From positions 1,240,001 through 1,304,000 of the forward strand of contig CAVUAD010000007.1 in NCBI GenBank assembly GCA_963739355.1: DNA of 64,000 bases, read 5' to 3'. Source of the stretch: JAWVFM01 sp963739355 (GTDB taxonomy: Bacteria > Actinomycetota > Thermoleophilia > Solirubrobacterales > 70-9). Below, piece by piece: positions 50,609 to 57,409 of the stretch (within the stretch, counting starts at the first letter, position 1; the number at the start of each line of letters is the position of its first letter). Both the position numbers and the translations under genes were made by a program. The notes beneath the pieces are model-generated. The model was given only the letters and a program-made list of their open reading frames with translations. It did not search any database and was not told where the DNA came from.

Positions 50609-51937
50609 TCACCTGACCCGAACGCGAGGTGAGAGCTCCGACGTCGCGCCGTTCAGGCTGGTCGCGGTGGCGGTCACGGACTGGCCGGCGCGAAGCCTCG
50701 GAAGCCTGAACGTGAAGCTCGCCTTCCCGCCGGCGTCCAGCGAGATGCGCCGCGAGCTCACGAACCGCTTCGCCCCGCTGGTTCCGCGCGGGCTCGCGAA
50801 GAACTCGAGGGTGAAGTCCATGTCCGGCGTGGAGTCGAGCGTGCCCCTCACCCGCGTGTGAGCGTGCGCGGTGTTCGCGGAGCGGAGCACCGGGAAGTTC
50901 TGCAGCCCGTTCGGCCCGGTGTCCCCGTCCCCCGGGTCGTTCGGCGTGCGCCCGTCCTCGTCGAGGTCGATCGCCTGGCCGTCGTTGTCGTAGATGCGGT
51001 TACGGCTGATCACGGTGGGCGGCTCGTCGTTGACGATCACGATCCCCGGCGTGTCGTTGAACGCGATCACGTTCGCGAACTCGCCGTCGCCGCCGACGAC
51101 GCTGTCCGGGCCGAACAACGCAACCGCCCCGGCGTCCATGCCGATCCTGTTGCCCAGCGGCGTGCGCCCGTCGGCGGCGGTGCCGATGAAGTTGCTCAAC
51201 ATCATCACTCGCGTGTTGGCCCCGACCGCACGGCCGTGATTTCCGGAGATCACGTTGCGGAACGGCGCCCCGGGCCCGCCGATGTTCACGAAGAACCCGG
51301 GAGCCGTGTTGACGAAGACCCCTTCGAAGTTCGGCCGCGCGTGCATCCCTGTCGGGTCGGTCCCGATGAAGTCGCCCTGGACGCTCGCGCCGGCGCGCAT
51401 GTCGACGGCGGTGCCGAAGCGGTTGATCGCAAGGCCCCTGACGACCGAGTTGATCGCGCCCGGGTCGAGGCGCAGGCCGTCCCCGGGCGTCGAGATTCTC
51501 TTCCCGGTCAGCTCGATCTTGATCTTTGCGTTGTCGCCCTGCGAGAGCATCAGGGTGTTCTCGCTCGCGCCCCGCTCGGAGTAGCCGTTGAGGTCGACCG
51601 GCTGGGTGATCGTGGGCAGGTCGCTTGCGGGAGCGATCGTGTGCGCGCCGCGGCCGGGGATCGCGAAGCCGACGGTGTCCATGTCCGCCGTGCTGTTCGC
51701 CTCCTGAATCGCCGCGCGGAGGGTGCACTGCTCACCCGCGACGGCCGCCTCCGTATCGCAGTGACCGTCGCCCGGCATGAGGTCCTGTGTGTCGGCGATC
51801 GAGTTGACGGTGAAGGTCGCGGACGCCGCCGCGGCATCCTGCGGCGCGAGCAGCGCCACGGCGAGCTGGGCCATCACGACGAGCGTCGCAATCGCGAGAG
51901 CGGCGGTGGATGCTGCGGCAAGACGGGTGAGGCTCAT
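50609..51937 (-). CDS. Secreted right-handed beta-helix protein with CSLREA motif
   Basis: 442 aa. Signal peptide ~1-40 (AALAIATLVVMAQLAVALLA...AAAASA). The domain begins TFTVNSIADTQDLMPGDGHC with QCTLRAAIQEANSTADMDTV, the CSLREA-type N-terminus seen in surface proteins. The rest is short turns with Asn/Gly and beta strands (GFFVNIGGPGAPFRNVISGN), typical of a parallel beta-helix, and the C-terminal ~90 residues form a beta-sandwich (LRAGQSVTATATSLNGATSE). No LPXTG or membrane anchor. It is probably an extracellular adhesin or polysaccharide-binding protein; pectate-lyase-type activity cannot be claimed without catalytic residues. Confidence 0.8.
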   Translation of the reverse strand: MSLTRLAAASTAALAIATLVVMAQLAVALLAPQDAAAASATFTVNSIADTQDLMPGDGHCDTEAAVAGEQCTLRAAIQEANSTADMDTVGFAIPGRGAHTIAPASDLPTITQPVDLNGYSERGASENTLMLSQGDNAKIKIELTGKRISTPGDGLRLDPGAINSVVRGLAINRFGTAVDMRAGASVQGDFIGTDPTGMHARPNFEGVFVNTAPGFFVNIGGPGAPFRNVISGNHGRAVGANTRVMMLSNFIGTAADGRTPLGNRIGMDAGAVALFGPDSVVGGDGEFANVIAFNDTPGIVIVNDEPPTVISRNRIYDNDGQAIDLDEDGRTPNDPGDGDTGPNGLQNFPVLRSANTAHAHTRVRGTLDSTPDMDFTLEFFASPRGTSGAKRFVSSRRISLDAGGKASFTFRLPRLRAGQSVTATATSLNGATSELSPRVRVR

Positions 51938-52043
51938 GGCTGTTGGCTCTCATTACGGCCCAGGCCGTCCTGAAGTTCGATCCGTGCGTAGAAGGACACA
52001 GACCGGCGCGCGGCCCGGCCCTCCCTCCTAGACTCGCCGCAGG

Positions 52044-52952
52044 ATGGGTAGGCGAGTGAAGCTCGGGCTGGGGGCCGCCGCTGTCGCAGCCCTGCTGCTC
52101 AGCGCATCCGCCGGCGCAGCCGGGCTCCCGCAGGGGTACGTTCCCTGGCCCAACCTGCTTCCGGGTCGCACGGTCGGCCCGTCGGGACCTCCCCACTCCG
52201 TCGCCGGCTGCGCCGACCTGAAGCTCGACTGCGTCGACGGCCTCATGGTGCGGCTGCGACGCGAGTGGCGCGCCGAGAACGCCAGCTGCGACCACCGCGC
52301 GATCTTCTCGTTCGGGTACCTGCGGATCACCCGCGAGATCCGCCGACGCCTCGCGCACCACGAGACCTTCGACCACCGACACTGGTTCATCTCGGTGGTG
52401 CAGGGCTTCTCGGACGAGTACTTCGCAACGCAGCGCCGCTACGACGCCGGCAAGCCGATCCCGCAGTCGTGGCAGGTCTACTACGACGCGATGAGGAGCG
52501 GCGATTACAACGCCGGCCAGGACCTCCTGCTCGCCTCCAACGCGCACACCAACCACGACCTTCCCTACGCCTACGCCGCCTCCGGGCTACTCACCCGCAA
52601 GGGCGTCTCGCGAAAGCACGACCACGATGGCGTGAACGACGTGAACGCGACCGTCTATCAAGGGATCTCGGACTACTACGCGGCGCACTACGACCCGCTG
52701 TTCACCAGCTTCAACGACACCTCGCCGGTGCCGCAGTTGACGATCGCCCAGCTGATCGTGGCCTGGCGAGAGAACGCGTGGCGCGAGGCCGAACGCCTGG
52801 TCTCCGCGCGGTCGAAGGCTCAGCTCGAGCGCGTGGAGGAGCAGATCGAGGCAACCTCGACGGCCTGGGCGAGGCTGATCACCTCAGGCGCCGAGCCGGG
52901 CTACCGCCAGACTCGTGACGCCTACTGCGAGGCGCACCACGTGACGGGCTGA
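52044..52952 (+). CDS. Secreted DUF5995 family protein
   Basis: 302 aa with a signal peptide at 1-25 (LGLGAAAVAALLLSASAGAA). The middle matches the DUF5995 pattern: FSFGYLRITREIRRRLAHHE, YDAMRSGDYNAGQDLLLASN, AHTNHDLPYAYAASGL and KHDHDGVNDVNATVYQGISD. Mostly helical, with His/Asp residues (HTNHD, HDHD) that could bind metal. Four Cys suggest disulfides in the exported form. No enzymatic role is known for the family. Convergent with the ECF sigma gene. Confidence 0.75.
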   Translation: MGRRVKLGLGAAAVAALLLSASAGAAGLPQGYVPWPNLLPGRTVGPSGPPHSVAGCADLKLDCVDGLMVRLRREWRAENASCDHRAIFSFGYLRITREIRRRLAHHETFDHRHWFISVVQGFSDEYFATQRRYDAGKPIPQSWQVYYDAMRSGDYNAGQDLLLASNAHTNHDLPYAYAASGLLTRKGVSRKHDHDGVNDVNATVYQGISDYYAAHYDPLFTSFNDTSPVPQLTIAQLIVAWRENAWREAERLVSARSKAQLERVEEQIEATSTAWARLITSGAEPGYRQTRDAYCEAHHVTG

Positions 52953-52972
52953 GCCGGCGGCCGGCGCCGCGC

Positions 52973-54556
52973 TCACCCGGGCTCGGCCTGATTCCCGCTG
53001 CCGTTTCCGTTGCCGTTCCCGCCGGGGTTGTTGCCCCCGGGCGCGCTTCCCAGCCCCTGCCCACTGCCCTGGCCGCCGGCGTTGCTCTGACCGCCGGCCG
53101 CCTGACCGTTGCCGTGGGTGCCTCCCGCGGCGCCGCCGGAGCCGCCGTTGCTGGGCGGGGTCGCGGGCGCCCCGGCCGGCTTCGTGCGCCCGGGCGCCTG
53201 CTGGGACTGAGACGAGCCGCCGGCGTTCGCGCCATGCGAGGTGGACGAGCCGCCGGCGTTGCCGTGCGACTGGGAGTTGCTCGATCCCCGTGAGGACTGC
53301 GCCAGGCCGGTGGCGCTGGCGTTGCTCGCGCTCCCGTGGGCCCCGCCCTGGCTGGTGTGCCCCACGGCCCGGCCATTCGACTCGGCAGCGGCGCTTTGCG
53401 CCGAGCCGTGCGAGCCGCCGGTGGCGGTGCCGCGGCCATCGCCGGACGCGAATCCCGGCTTGCCCCGCCCCTGCGAGTCTCCGCGGGCCCCCGCCGCCGC
53501 GCTCGACCCCGTCGACGCGTCCGAATTGGCCGAGTCGCCGCTCTGCGAGCCGATGGTCGCCGAGGTCCCCCCTTGACCGGCCGCCGTGCTTGTGGCGTTC
53601 GAAGAGCGGTGCACCAGCGGCAGGTGCACGACACCCGTGGCGTCCGCGGCGCCCGCGCCAATCGCGACCGCGGCGAGCACCGACGCCGCCTTGACGGCTC
53701 CGGACGCAGCCAGCCCTCCGCCGACGAGGCCCGAGCCTCCGGCCGCCGATCCGGCACCGGCCGCGCCTCCGGCGGCGCCGGCCGCCGTGCCGACGCCCGC
53801 GCCGGTCGCGGCGCCGCTCCCATGCGAGGCCAGAACCGACGCCAGAACGCCGGCGCCGAGGGCTGCCGGCAGCGGCGGGCAGAGCACCTGGAGGTCAGCC
53901 TGGCGCGACGTGATGGCGGTCTGGTAGGCGGTGCAGCCTTCGCAGGAGCGCAGATGCGCTCGCAAGCGCCTGCCGCGAAGCCGGCGACCGTCTCCATCTG
54001 AGATCGCGTAGCGGACGTCAACGCAGTTCAAGTCGCGCCCCTCCTGCATCTCGACCAGCGCGGCGCGCGCCTCGTAGAGCATCTGGCGAACCGCAGCCTC
54101 GGACGAGTCCTGTGCGTCTGCGATCTCGGCGAAGCTCAGCCCGCTCAGCTCCCGCATCACGATCGCCGAGCGTTGCCGGTCGGGCAGCGCGCCGAGGTCG
54201 GAGACCAGTCGCTTCAGACGCTCGCGCTGGCCGGCCTGGTGGTCCGCTCCGGCCACCGGGGTCTCGGGCATCCGGTCCGGATCCACAAGAGGCTGGCGGG
54301 CCCGCAGGATGGAGATCGCCTCGTTGTGGGCGACCCGGTAGAGCCAGGGCCTGATGGCCACCTCGCGCTCCTCCCCGGGAAGCGCGCGAAGCGCGGCAAC
54401 CATGGTCGATTGCAGGGCGTCGCGAGCGTCCTCCTCGCTGCGGAGGATCGCCCGGCAGTAGCGGTAGATCTCCTGGTGATAGCGGCGGAAGATGGCCTCG
54501 AACGCCGCCTCGTCGCCCGCTGCTGCCCGCCGCGCGAGCGAGCTGTCGGTTCTCAT
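52973..54556 (-). CDS. ECF sigma factor with fused zinc-finger anti-sigma-like motif and long low-complexity tail
   Basis: 527 aa. sigma2 region ~18-85 (AFEAIFRRYHQEIYRYCRAI; AIRPWLYRVAHNEAISIL) and sigma4 region ~115-170 (LGALPDRQRSAIVMRELSGL; SFAEIADAQDSSEAAVRQML). Directly after, RAHLRSCEGC (~201-209) matches the H-x3-C-x2-C of zinc anti-sigma domains, and a hydrophobic Ala/Gly stretch (~270-310) may span the membrane. The last ~230 residues are Ser/Gly/Asn/Gln repeats, extracellular if so. This would be a sigma factor regulated in cis by its own tail. Such fusions are known in Actinobacteria. Its targets are unknown. Confidence 0.85.
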   Translation of the reverse strand: MRTDSSLARRAAAGDEAAFEAIFRRYHQEIYRYCRAILRSEEDARDALQSTMVAALRALPGEEREVAIRPWLYRVAHNEAISILRARQPLVDPDRMPETPVAGADHQAGQRERLKRLVSDLGALPDRQRSAIVMRELSGLSFAEIADAQDSSEAAVRQMLYEARAALVEMQEGRDLNCVDVRYAISDGDGRRLRGRRLRAHLRSCEGCTAYQTAITSRQADLQVLCPPLPAALGAGVLASVLASHGSGAATGAGVGTAAGAAGGAAGAGSAAGGSGLVGGGLAASGAVKAASVLAAVAIGAGAADATGVVHLPLVHRSSNATSTAAGQGGTSATIGSQSGDSANSDASTGSSAAAGARGDSQGRGKPGFASGDGRGTATGGSHGSAQSAAAESNGRAVGHTSQGGAHGSASNASATGLAQSSRGSSNSQSHGNAGGSSTSHGANAGGSSQSQQAPGRTKPAGAPATPPSNGGSGGAAGGTHGNGQAAGGQSNAGGQGSGQGLGSAPGGNNPGGNGNGNGSGNQAEPG

Positions 54557-54741
54557 CCATCTCCATTATCGGCAACTGCTCGCCCTTTCGGCAGAGTTTC
54601 CTGCGCGCCGAAGGCGCCGGACTACGGCGTTCCAGCTGCTTGAACGGGGAAAAGTCGCCGTTGTCAGGGACTAACGCCTGACAAACGGGCGCCGGGTGCG
54701 TTCCAGGAAGACGCCAGGCACGAAGCCGCGCCTCCACGACC

Positions 54742-55779
54742 ATGCACGCGACCAGAACCGAACCCAGGCTGACGGTGATCGTCCCCGCCTACAACGAGGC
54801 GGGGTCGGTCGGCGAGACCGTGCGTTCGCTGCTCACGCAGACGACGCCCCCGGCGGAGGTGATCGTGATCGACGACTGCTCCACGGACGACACCGGCGCC
54901 CTCGCGGCGGCCGCCGGGGCGACGGTCGTGACGCCTCCCGGCAACACCGGCTCGAAGGCCGGGGCACAGACCTTCGCGCTCGAGCACGTCAAGACCGAGC
55001 TCGTCATGGCCGTCGACGCCGACACGACGCTTGCGCCCGACGCCGTCGAGCGGTTGCTCAACGCCTTCGACGACCCGGCAATCGCCGCCGCCTGCGGCTC
55101 CGTGCTGCCCCGCCACGTCCGGACGACCTGGGAGCGTGGGCGTTACGTGGAGTACCTCTTCGCGTTCGGCTTCTTCAAGCGGATCCAGGACAACTTCGGC
55201 AAGCCGATGATCGCGTCGGGGTGCTTCTCCGCCTACCGCGCCGCCGTGCTTCGCGAGCTGGGCGGCTGGTCCACGCGAACGATGGCCGAGGACATGGATC
55301 TCACCTGGAGCCTGTATCGCCACGGGCACGGTGTCCGTTTCGTGCCCGACGCGCTCTGCTACCCCATCGAGCCGCACGACCTGCGGTTTCTCAGCAAGCA
55401 ACTGCGGCGCTGGTCGCACGGGTTCGTCCAGAACGTGCGCCTCCATCGCCGCTCTCTGCTCGACCTGGGGTTCCTGCGCTCCTCCGTGGTTGTCGCGTTC
55501 TGGGACTCCGTGTTCGCGTCGCTCGCCTACCTGATCGTGCTGCCGCTGCTCGCCCTGCTCGTCAGCCCCGCCTTCCTGCTCGCCTACCTCATCGACGCGC
55601 CCGTGATCCTGGTGCCGGTCCTCCACCAGGCGGCCCGGCGCAACGAGCTGCGGCGGGCGCTCGCCAGCCTCCCGGGCTTCTTCGCCCTGCGGGTGGTCAA
55701 CGGGGTGTTCATGCTCAGCGCGCTCTGGTGCGAGCTGATCGCCGGGCGGCCGCTGCTCGTCTACGAGAAGGGCCACTGA
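54742..55779 (+). CDS. Membrane-bound family 2 glycosyltransferase
   Basis: 345 aa. GT-A fold: RLTVIVPAYNEAGSVGETVR, VIVIDDCSTDDTGALAAAAG, AVDADTTLAPDAVERLLNAF (DxD) and the C-terminal GGWSTRTMAEDMDLTWSLYR (ED, acid) and SKQLRRWSHGFVQNVRLH (QxxRW), then 3-4 membrane helices. QxxRW marks processive polysaccharide synthases such as chitin/hyaluronan/cellulose/PNAG types, so it may polymerise and extrude one glycan. A GTG-started membrane ORF begins right at its stop. Confidence 0.88.
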   Translation: MHATRTEPRLTVIVPAYNEAGSVGETVRSLLTQTTPPAEVIVIDDCSTDDTGALAAAAGATVVTPPGNTGSKAGAQTFALEHVKTELVMAVDADTTLAPDAVERLLNAFDDPAIAAACGSVLPRHVRTTWERGRYVEYLFAFGFFKRIQDNFGKPMIASGCFSAYRAAVLRELGGWSTRTMAEDMDLTWSLYRHGHGVRFVPDALCYPIEPHDLRFLSKQLRRWSHGFVQNVRLHRRSLLDLGFLRSSVVVAFWDSVFASLAYLIVLPLLALLVSPAFLLAYLIDAPVILVPVLHQAARRNELRRALASLPGFFALRVVNGVFMLSALWCELIAGRPLLVYEKGH

Positions 55780-56145
55780 GTGTCTGCCGGCCTTCCGGGA
55801 ATCGGGCTTGCGGGCCTGTTCTTCATCGTCTCGGCTCTGCTCGCTCCGTTTCGCGAGCTGCTGCTTGCCGCCCGCGGGCGGAGCAGCCGCGCGCGCTGGG
55901 CAAGCTCCTGCCGGCAGTTCGCCATGGCGCTCGCCATGTTGCTCGCGATCCAGGCAGCGCTTCTGCTCCTGCACCTGCTCACCGGGGTTCCCCTCGTGGG
56001 ACTCAGCCTCGGTCCCGTGATCTCCCTTGCTCTTCTCGGGTTGATTCTCGGGACGGCCGCGGTGGCCTCTCTGGTGGGGGGCCGCCGTGGGCCCCAGCCG
56101 CTCGTGCGCGTTCTGCGATGGGCGTTACTGGGCTCGAACCAGTGA
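55780..56145 (+). CDS. Small membrane protein following the GT2 gene
   Basis: 121 aa from a GTG that directly follows the GT2 stop, so translation is coupled. Three to four hydrophobic helices: LAGLFFIVSALLAPFRELLL, AMALAMLLAIQAALLLLHLL and LGPVISLALLGLILGTAAVA. No known family. It probably helps the GT2 synthase (export or stability), by position only. Its last nine codons (WALLGSNQ and stop) are read from the complement of a tRNA gene, so the original end may have been changed by insertion or extension into the tRNA. Confidence 0.65.
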   Translation: MSAGLPGIGLAGLFFIVSALLAPFRELLLAARGRSSRARWASSCRQFAMALAMLLAIQAALLLLHLLTGVPLVGLSLGPVISLALLGLILGTAAVASLVGGRRGPQPLVRVLRWALLGSNQ

Positions 56146-56191
56146 CCTCAGCCTTGTCGAGGCTGCGCTCTCCCAACTGAGCTAAACGCCC
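56119..56191 (-). tRNA. tRNA-Val (GAC), with C33
   Basis: A full cloverleaf on the minus strand: acceptor GGGCGTT/AACGCCC, D stem GCTC/GAGC, anticodon stem CAGCC/GGCTG with loop TCGACAA (anticodon GAC), variable loop AGGTC, T arm ACTGG-TTCGAGC-CCAGT, discriminator A. No CCA is encoded. All stems pair fully. Position 33, almost always U, is C. The 3' 27 bp overlap the end of the opposite-strand membrane protein gene. Confidence 0.9.
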
Positions 56192-56273
56192 GGAGCGCGC
56201 GAGTTTAGCTCGCGCGGGCTTCGCCCCAGGAACCGCTCAAAACTTCCCGCAAAAAGCGGCAAAAACAGGAACT

Positions 56274-56424
56274 GGAACTTTTGTCCCTGAAAAGTGTTAA
56301 GTTCAGTAGTGGACTTGCCGATGAGGCATAGCGACTAGGAAAAGCTGAAGGACCGACGGGCCAGCGGTGGGACGGCTGGCGGCACGTCCTTTCGGAACAA
56401 AAGGGCCCCTTCGGGGGCCCTTTT
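56274..56424 (+). ncRNA. Candidate small RNA ending in a UUCG terminator
   Basis: The 249-bp gap 56192-56440 is less GC-rich than its surroundings. GGAAC (56274-56278), 17 bp, then GTT (56296-56298) resembles an ECF-type promoter. Downstream there is a long stem: GGAC...GCCAGC...GCTGGC...GTCC (about 56350-56388) and the strong terminator at 56399-56424. No start codon with a ribosome-binding site leads to an ORF. No Rfam family is recognised by eye. It may instead be just the terminator of the minus-strand gene. Confidence 0.3.
56399..56424. terminator. Bidirectional UUCG-loop terminator
   Basis: AAAAGGGCCCC-TTCG-GGGGCCCTTTT: an 11-bp stem with a UUCG loop and T4/A4 ends that work in both directions. 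It lies 17 bp after the stop of the minus-strand gene at 56441 and could also end a plus-strand transcript. Confidence 0.85.
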
Positions 56425-56440
56425 CCGTTCACCGGCGAGC

Positions 56441-56983
56441 TCAGGCGGGAGTTGGCGGGTCGGCATCTTCCTCGGTGGCGGTGCTCAGCCGTTCCTGGCC
56501 ACCGCGCAGGCGTGAGCCGGTGAGCCGATCCGCGACGCGTCCGAGCACGTCCACCGTGCCCTCGAGCGGCTCGACGATCTCCACGGCGCGCCGCATCGTC
56601 GGCAGCACGTCCACGAGCTGTGCGGCCTGCTCGACGACCTCGCCGGCCCGCTCCTGGACGAGGCTCGCCTGCGTGACGATCTCGTGGCCAAGCTCGCTCA
56701 TCTCGCCGCCCCTGGCCTCGATCCTCGCGCCGACGTCGAGCATGCCGCGTGCGGTCGCCTCGATTCGCTCCCCCAGGTCGAGCACCGAGCCGGCCTTGGC
56801 GTCGATCGACTCGGCGACCTCGATGAAGCGCTCGGCACGCTGGTCCAGGCGCTCGAGGAGCGCCACGCCGTCGCTCGTGATCTGCACCAGCTGACGACTG
56901 GTCCTGGCGGCCTCGTTGGCGGCGTCGTAGACGCGGGAGGCAAGCCGGAAGGGCAGCTCGATCGGGGCGAGGAGCGGATTCAC
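56441..56983 (-). CDS. Coiled-coil protein of unknown function
   Basis: 180 aa, no signal peptide, almost wholly helical with heptads: VQITSDGVALLERLDQRAER, VAESIDAKAGSVLDLGERIE, ARIEARGGEMSELGHEIVTQ. The composition (repeated Ala/Ile/Glu/Arg in a/d positions) resembles the chemoreceptor or apolipoprotein-like helices. N-terminus PIELPFRLASRVYDAANEAA may bind a membrane surface. It is 12 bp downstream of the NfeD-like gene on the same strand and probably in one operon, which suggests an envelope-stress or membrane-organising role. Confidence 0.7.
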   Translation of the reverse strand: MNPLLAPIELPFRLASRVYDAANEAARTSRQLVQITSDGVALLERLDQRAERFIEVAESIDAKAGSVLDLGERIEATARGMLDVGARIEARGGEMSELGHEIVTQASLVQERAGEVVEQAAQLVDVLPTMRRAVEIVEPLEGTVDVLGRVADRLTGSRLRGGQERLSTATEEDADPPTPA

Positions 56984-56995
56984 GTGCGGCGGACC

Positions 56996-57352
56996 CTAGC
57001 CCCCGGTATCGGACGCGGCGCCGCCCTTCGCCGCAGTGGGCTCGAGGTCCAGCACGAGCCCGTCGACCGCCGCCACGGTCGCGGCCGAGCCGACGGCGAG
57101 GGGCGTCGCCGAGCGTGCGTTCCAGATCTCGCCCCGCAGGCGCGCCCGCCCGCGCGGCGCGCACGCCTCGATGACCTCCACCGGCATTCCGACCAGGGCC
57201 TCGGCGCCGGCGCGGATCCGGTAGCGGGAAAGCCAGCGCCTCCACGCGAAGATCTCGCCGATCTCGAAGATCCCTGCCACCAGGACCAGGATGAGGCCGA
57301 GCGGCGAGGGCAGCACCAGGAAGGCGAGGATGATCGTGATCGCGAGGAGCAC
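56996..57352 (-). CDS. NfeD-like membrane protein with C-terminal OB fold
   Basis: 118 aa if started at the GTG at 57352; there is no ATG. Two helices at the N-terminus (LLAITIILAFLVLPSPLGLI, LVAGIFEIGEIFAWRRWL), then an OB fold with LVGMPVEVIEACAPRGRARL and GSAATVAAVDGLVLDLEPT, as in NfeD C-terminal domains. Such proteins partner with stomatin/SPFH proteins in membrane microdomains; no SPFH gene is in view. The frame extends far upstream through the LOV-EAL gene, but that part is antisense to a clear coding region and not real. Confidence 0.7.
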   Translation of the reverse strand: MLLAITIILAFLVLPSPLGLILVLVAGIFEIGEIFAWRRWLSRYRIRAGAEALVGMPVEVIEACAPRGRARLRGEIWNARSATPLAVGSAATVAAVDGLVLDLEPTAAKGGAASDTGG

Positions 57353-57409
57353 CAGGTGGAGCCTACGCCTCGATGTCTCTCTGCAAGCTCGCTTTCGCGC
57401 CGGTCGAGC

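Noticed and set aside
53000..53560. Tandem repeat or mobile element in the ECF sigma gene end
   Set aside because: Low-complexity Ser/Gly/Asn codons in one open frame; no terminal repeats or transposase.
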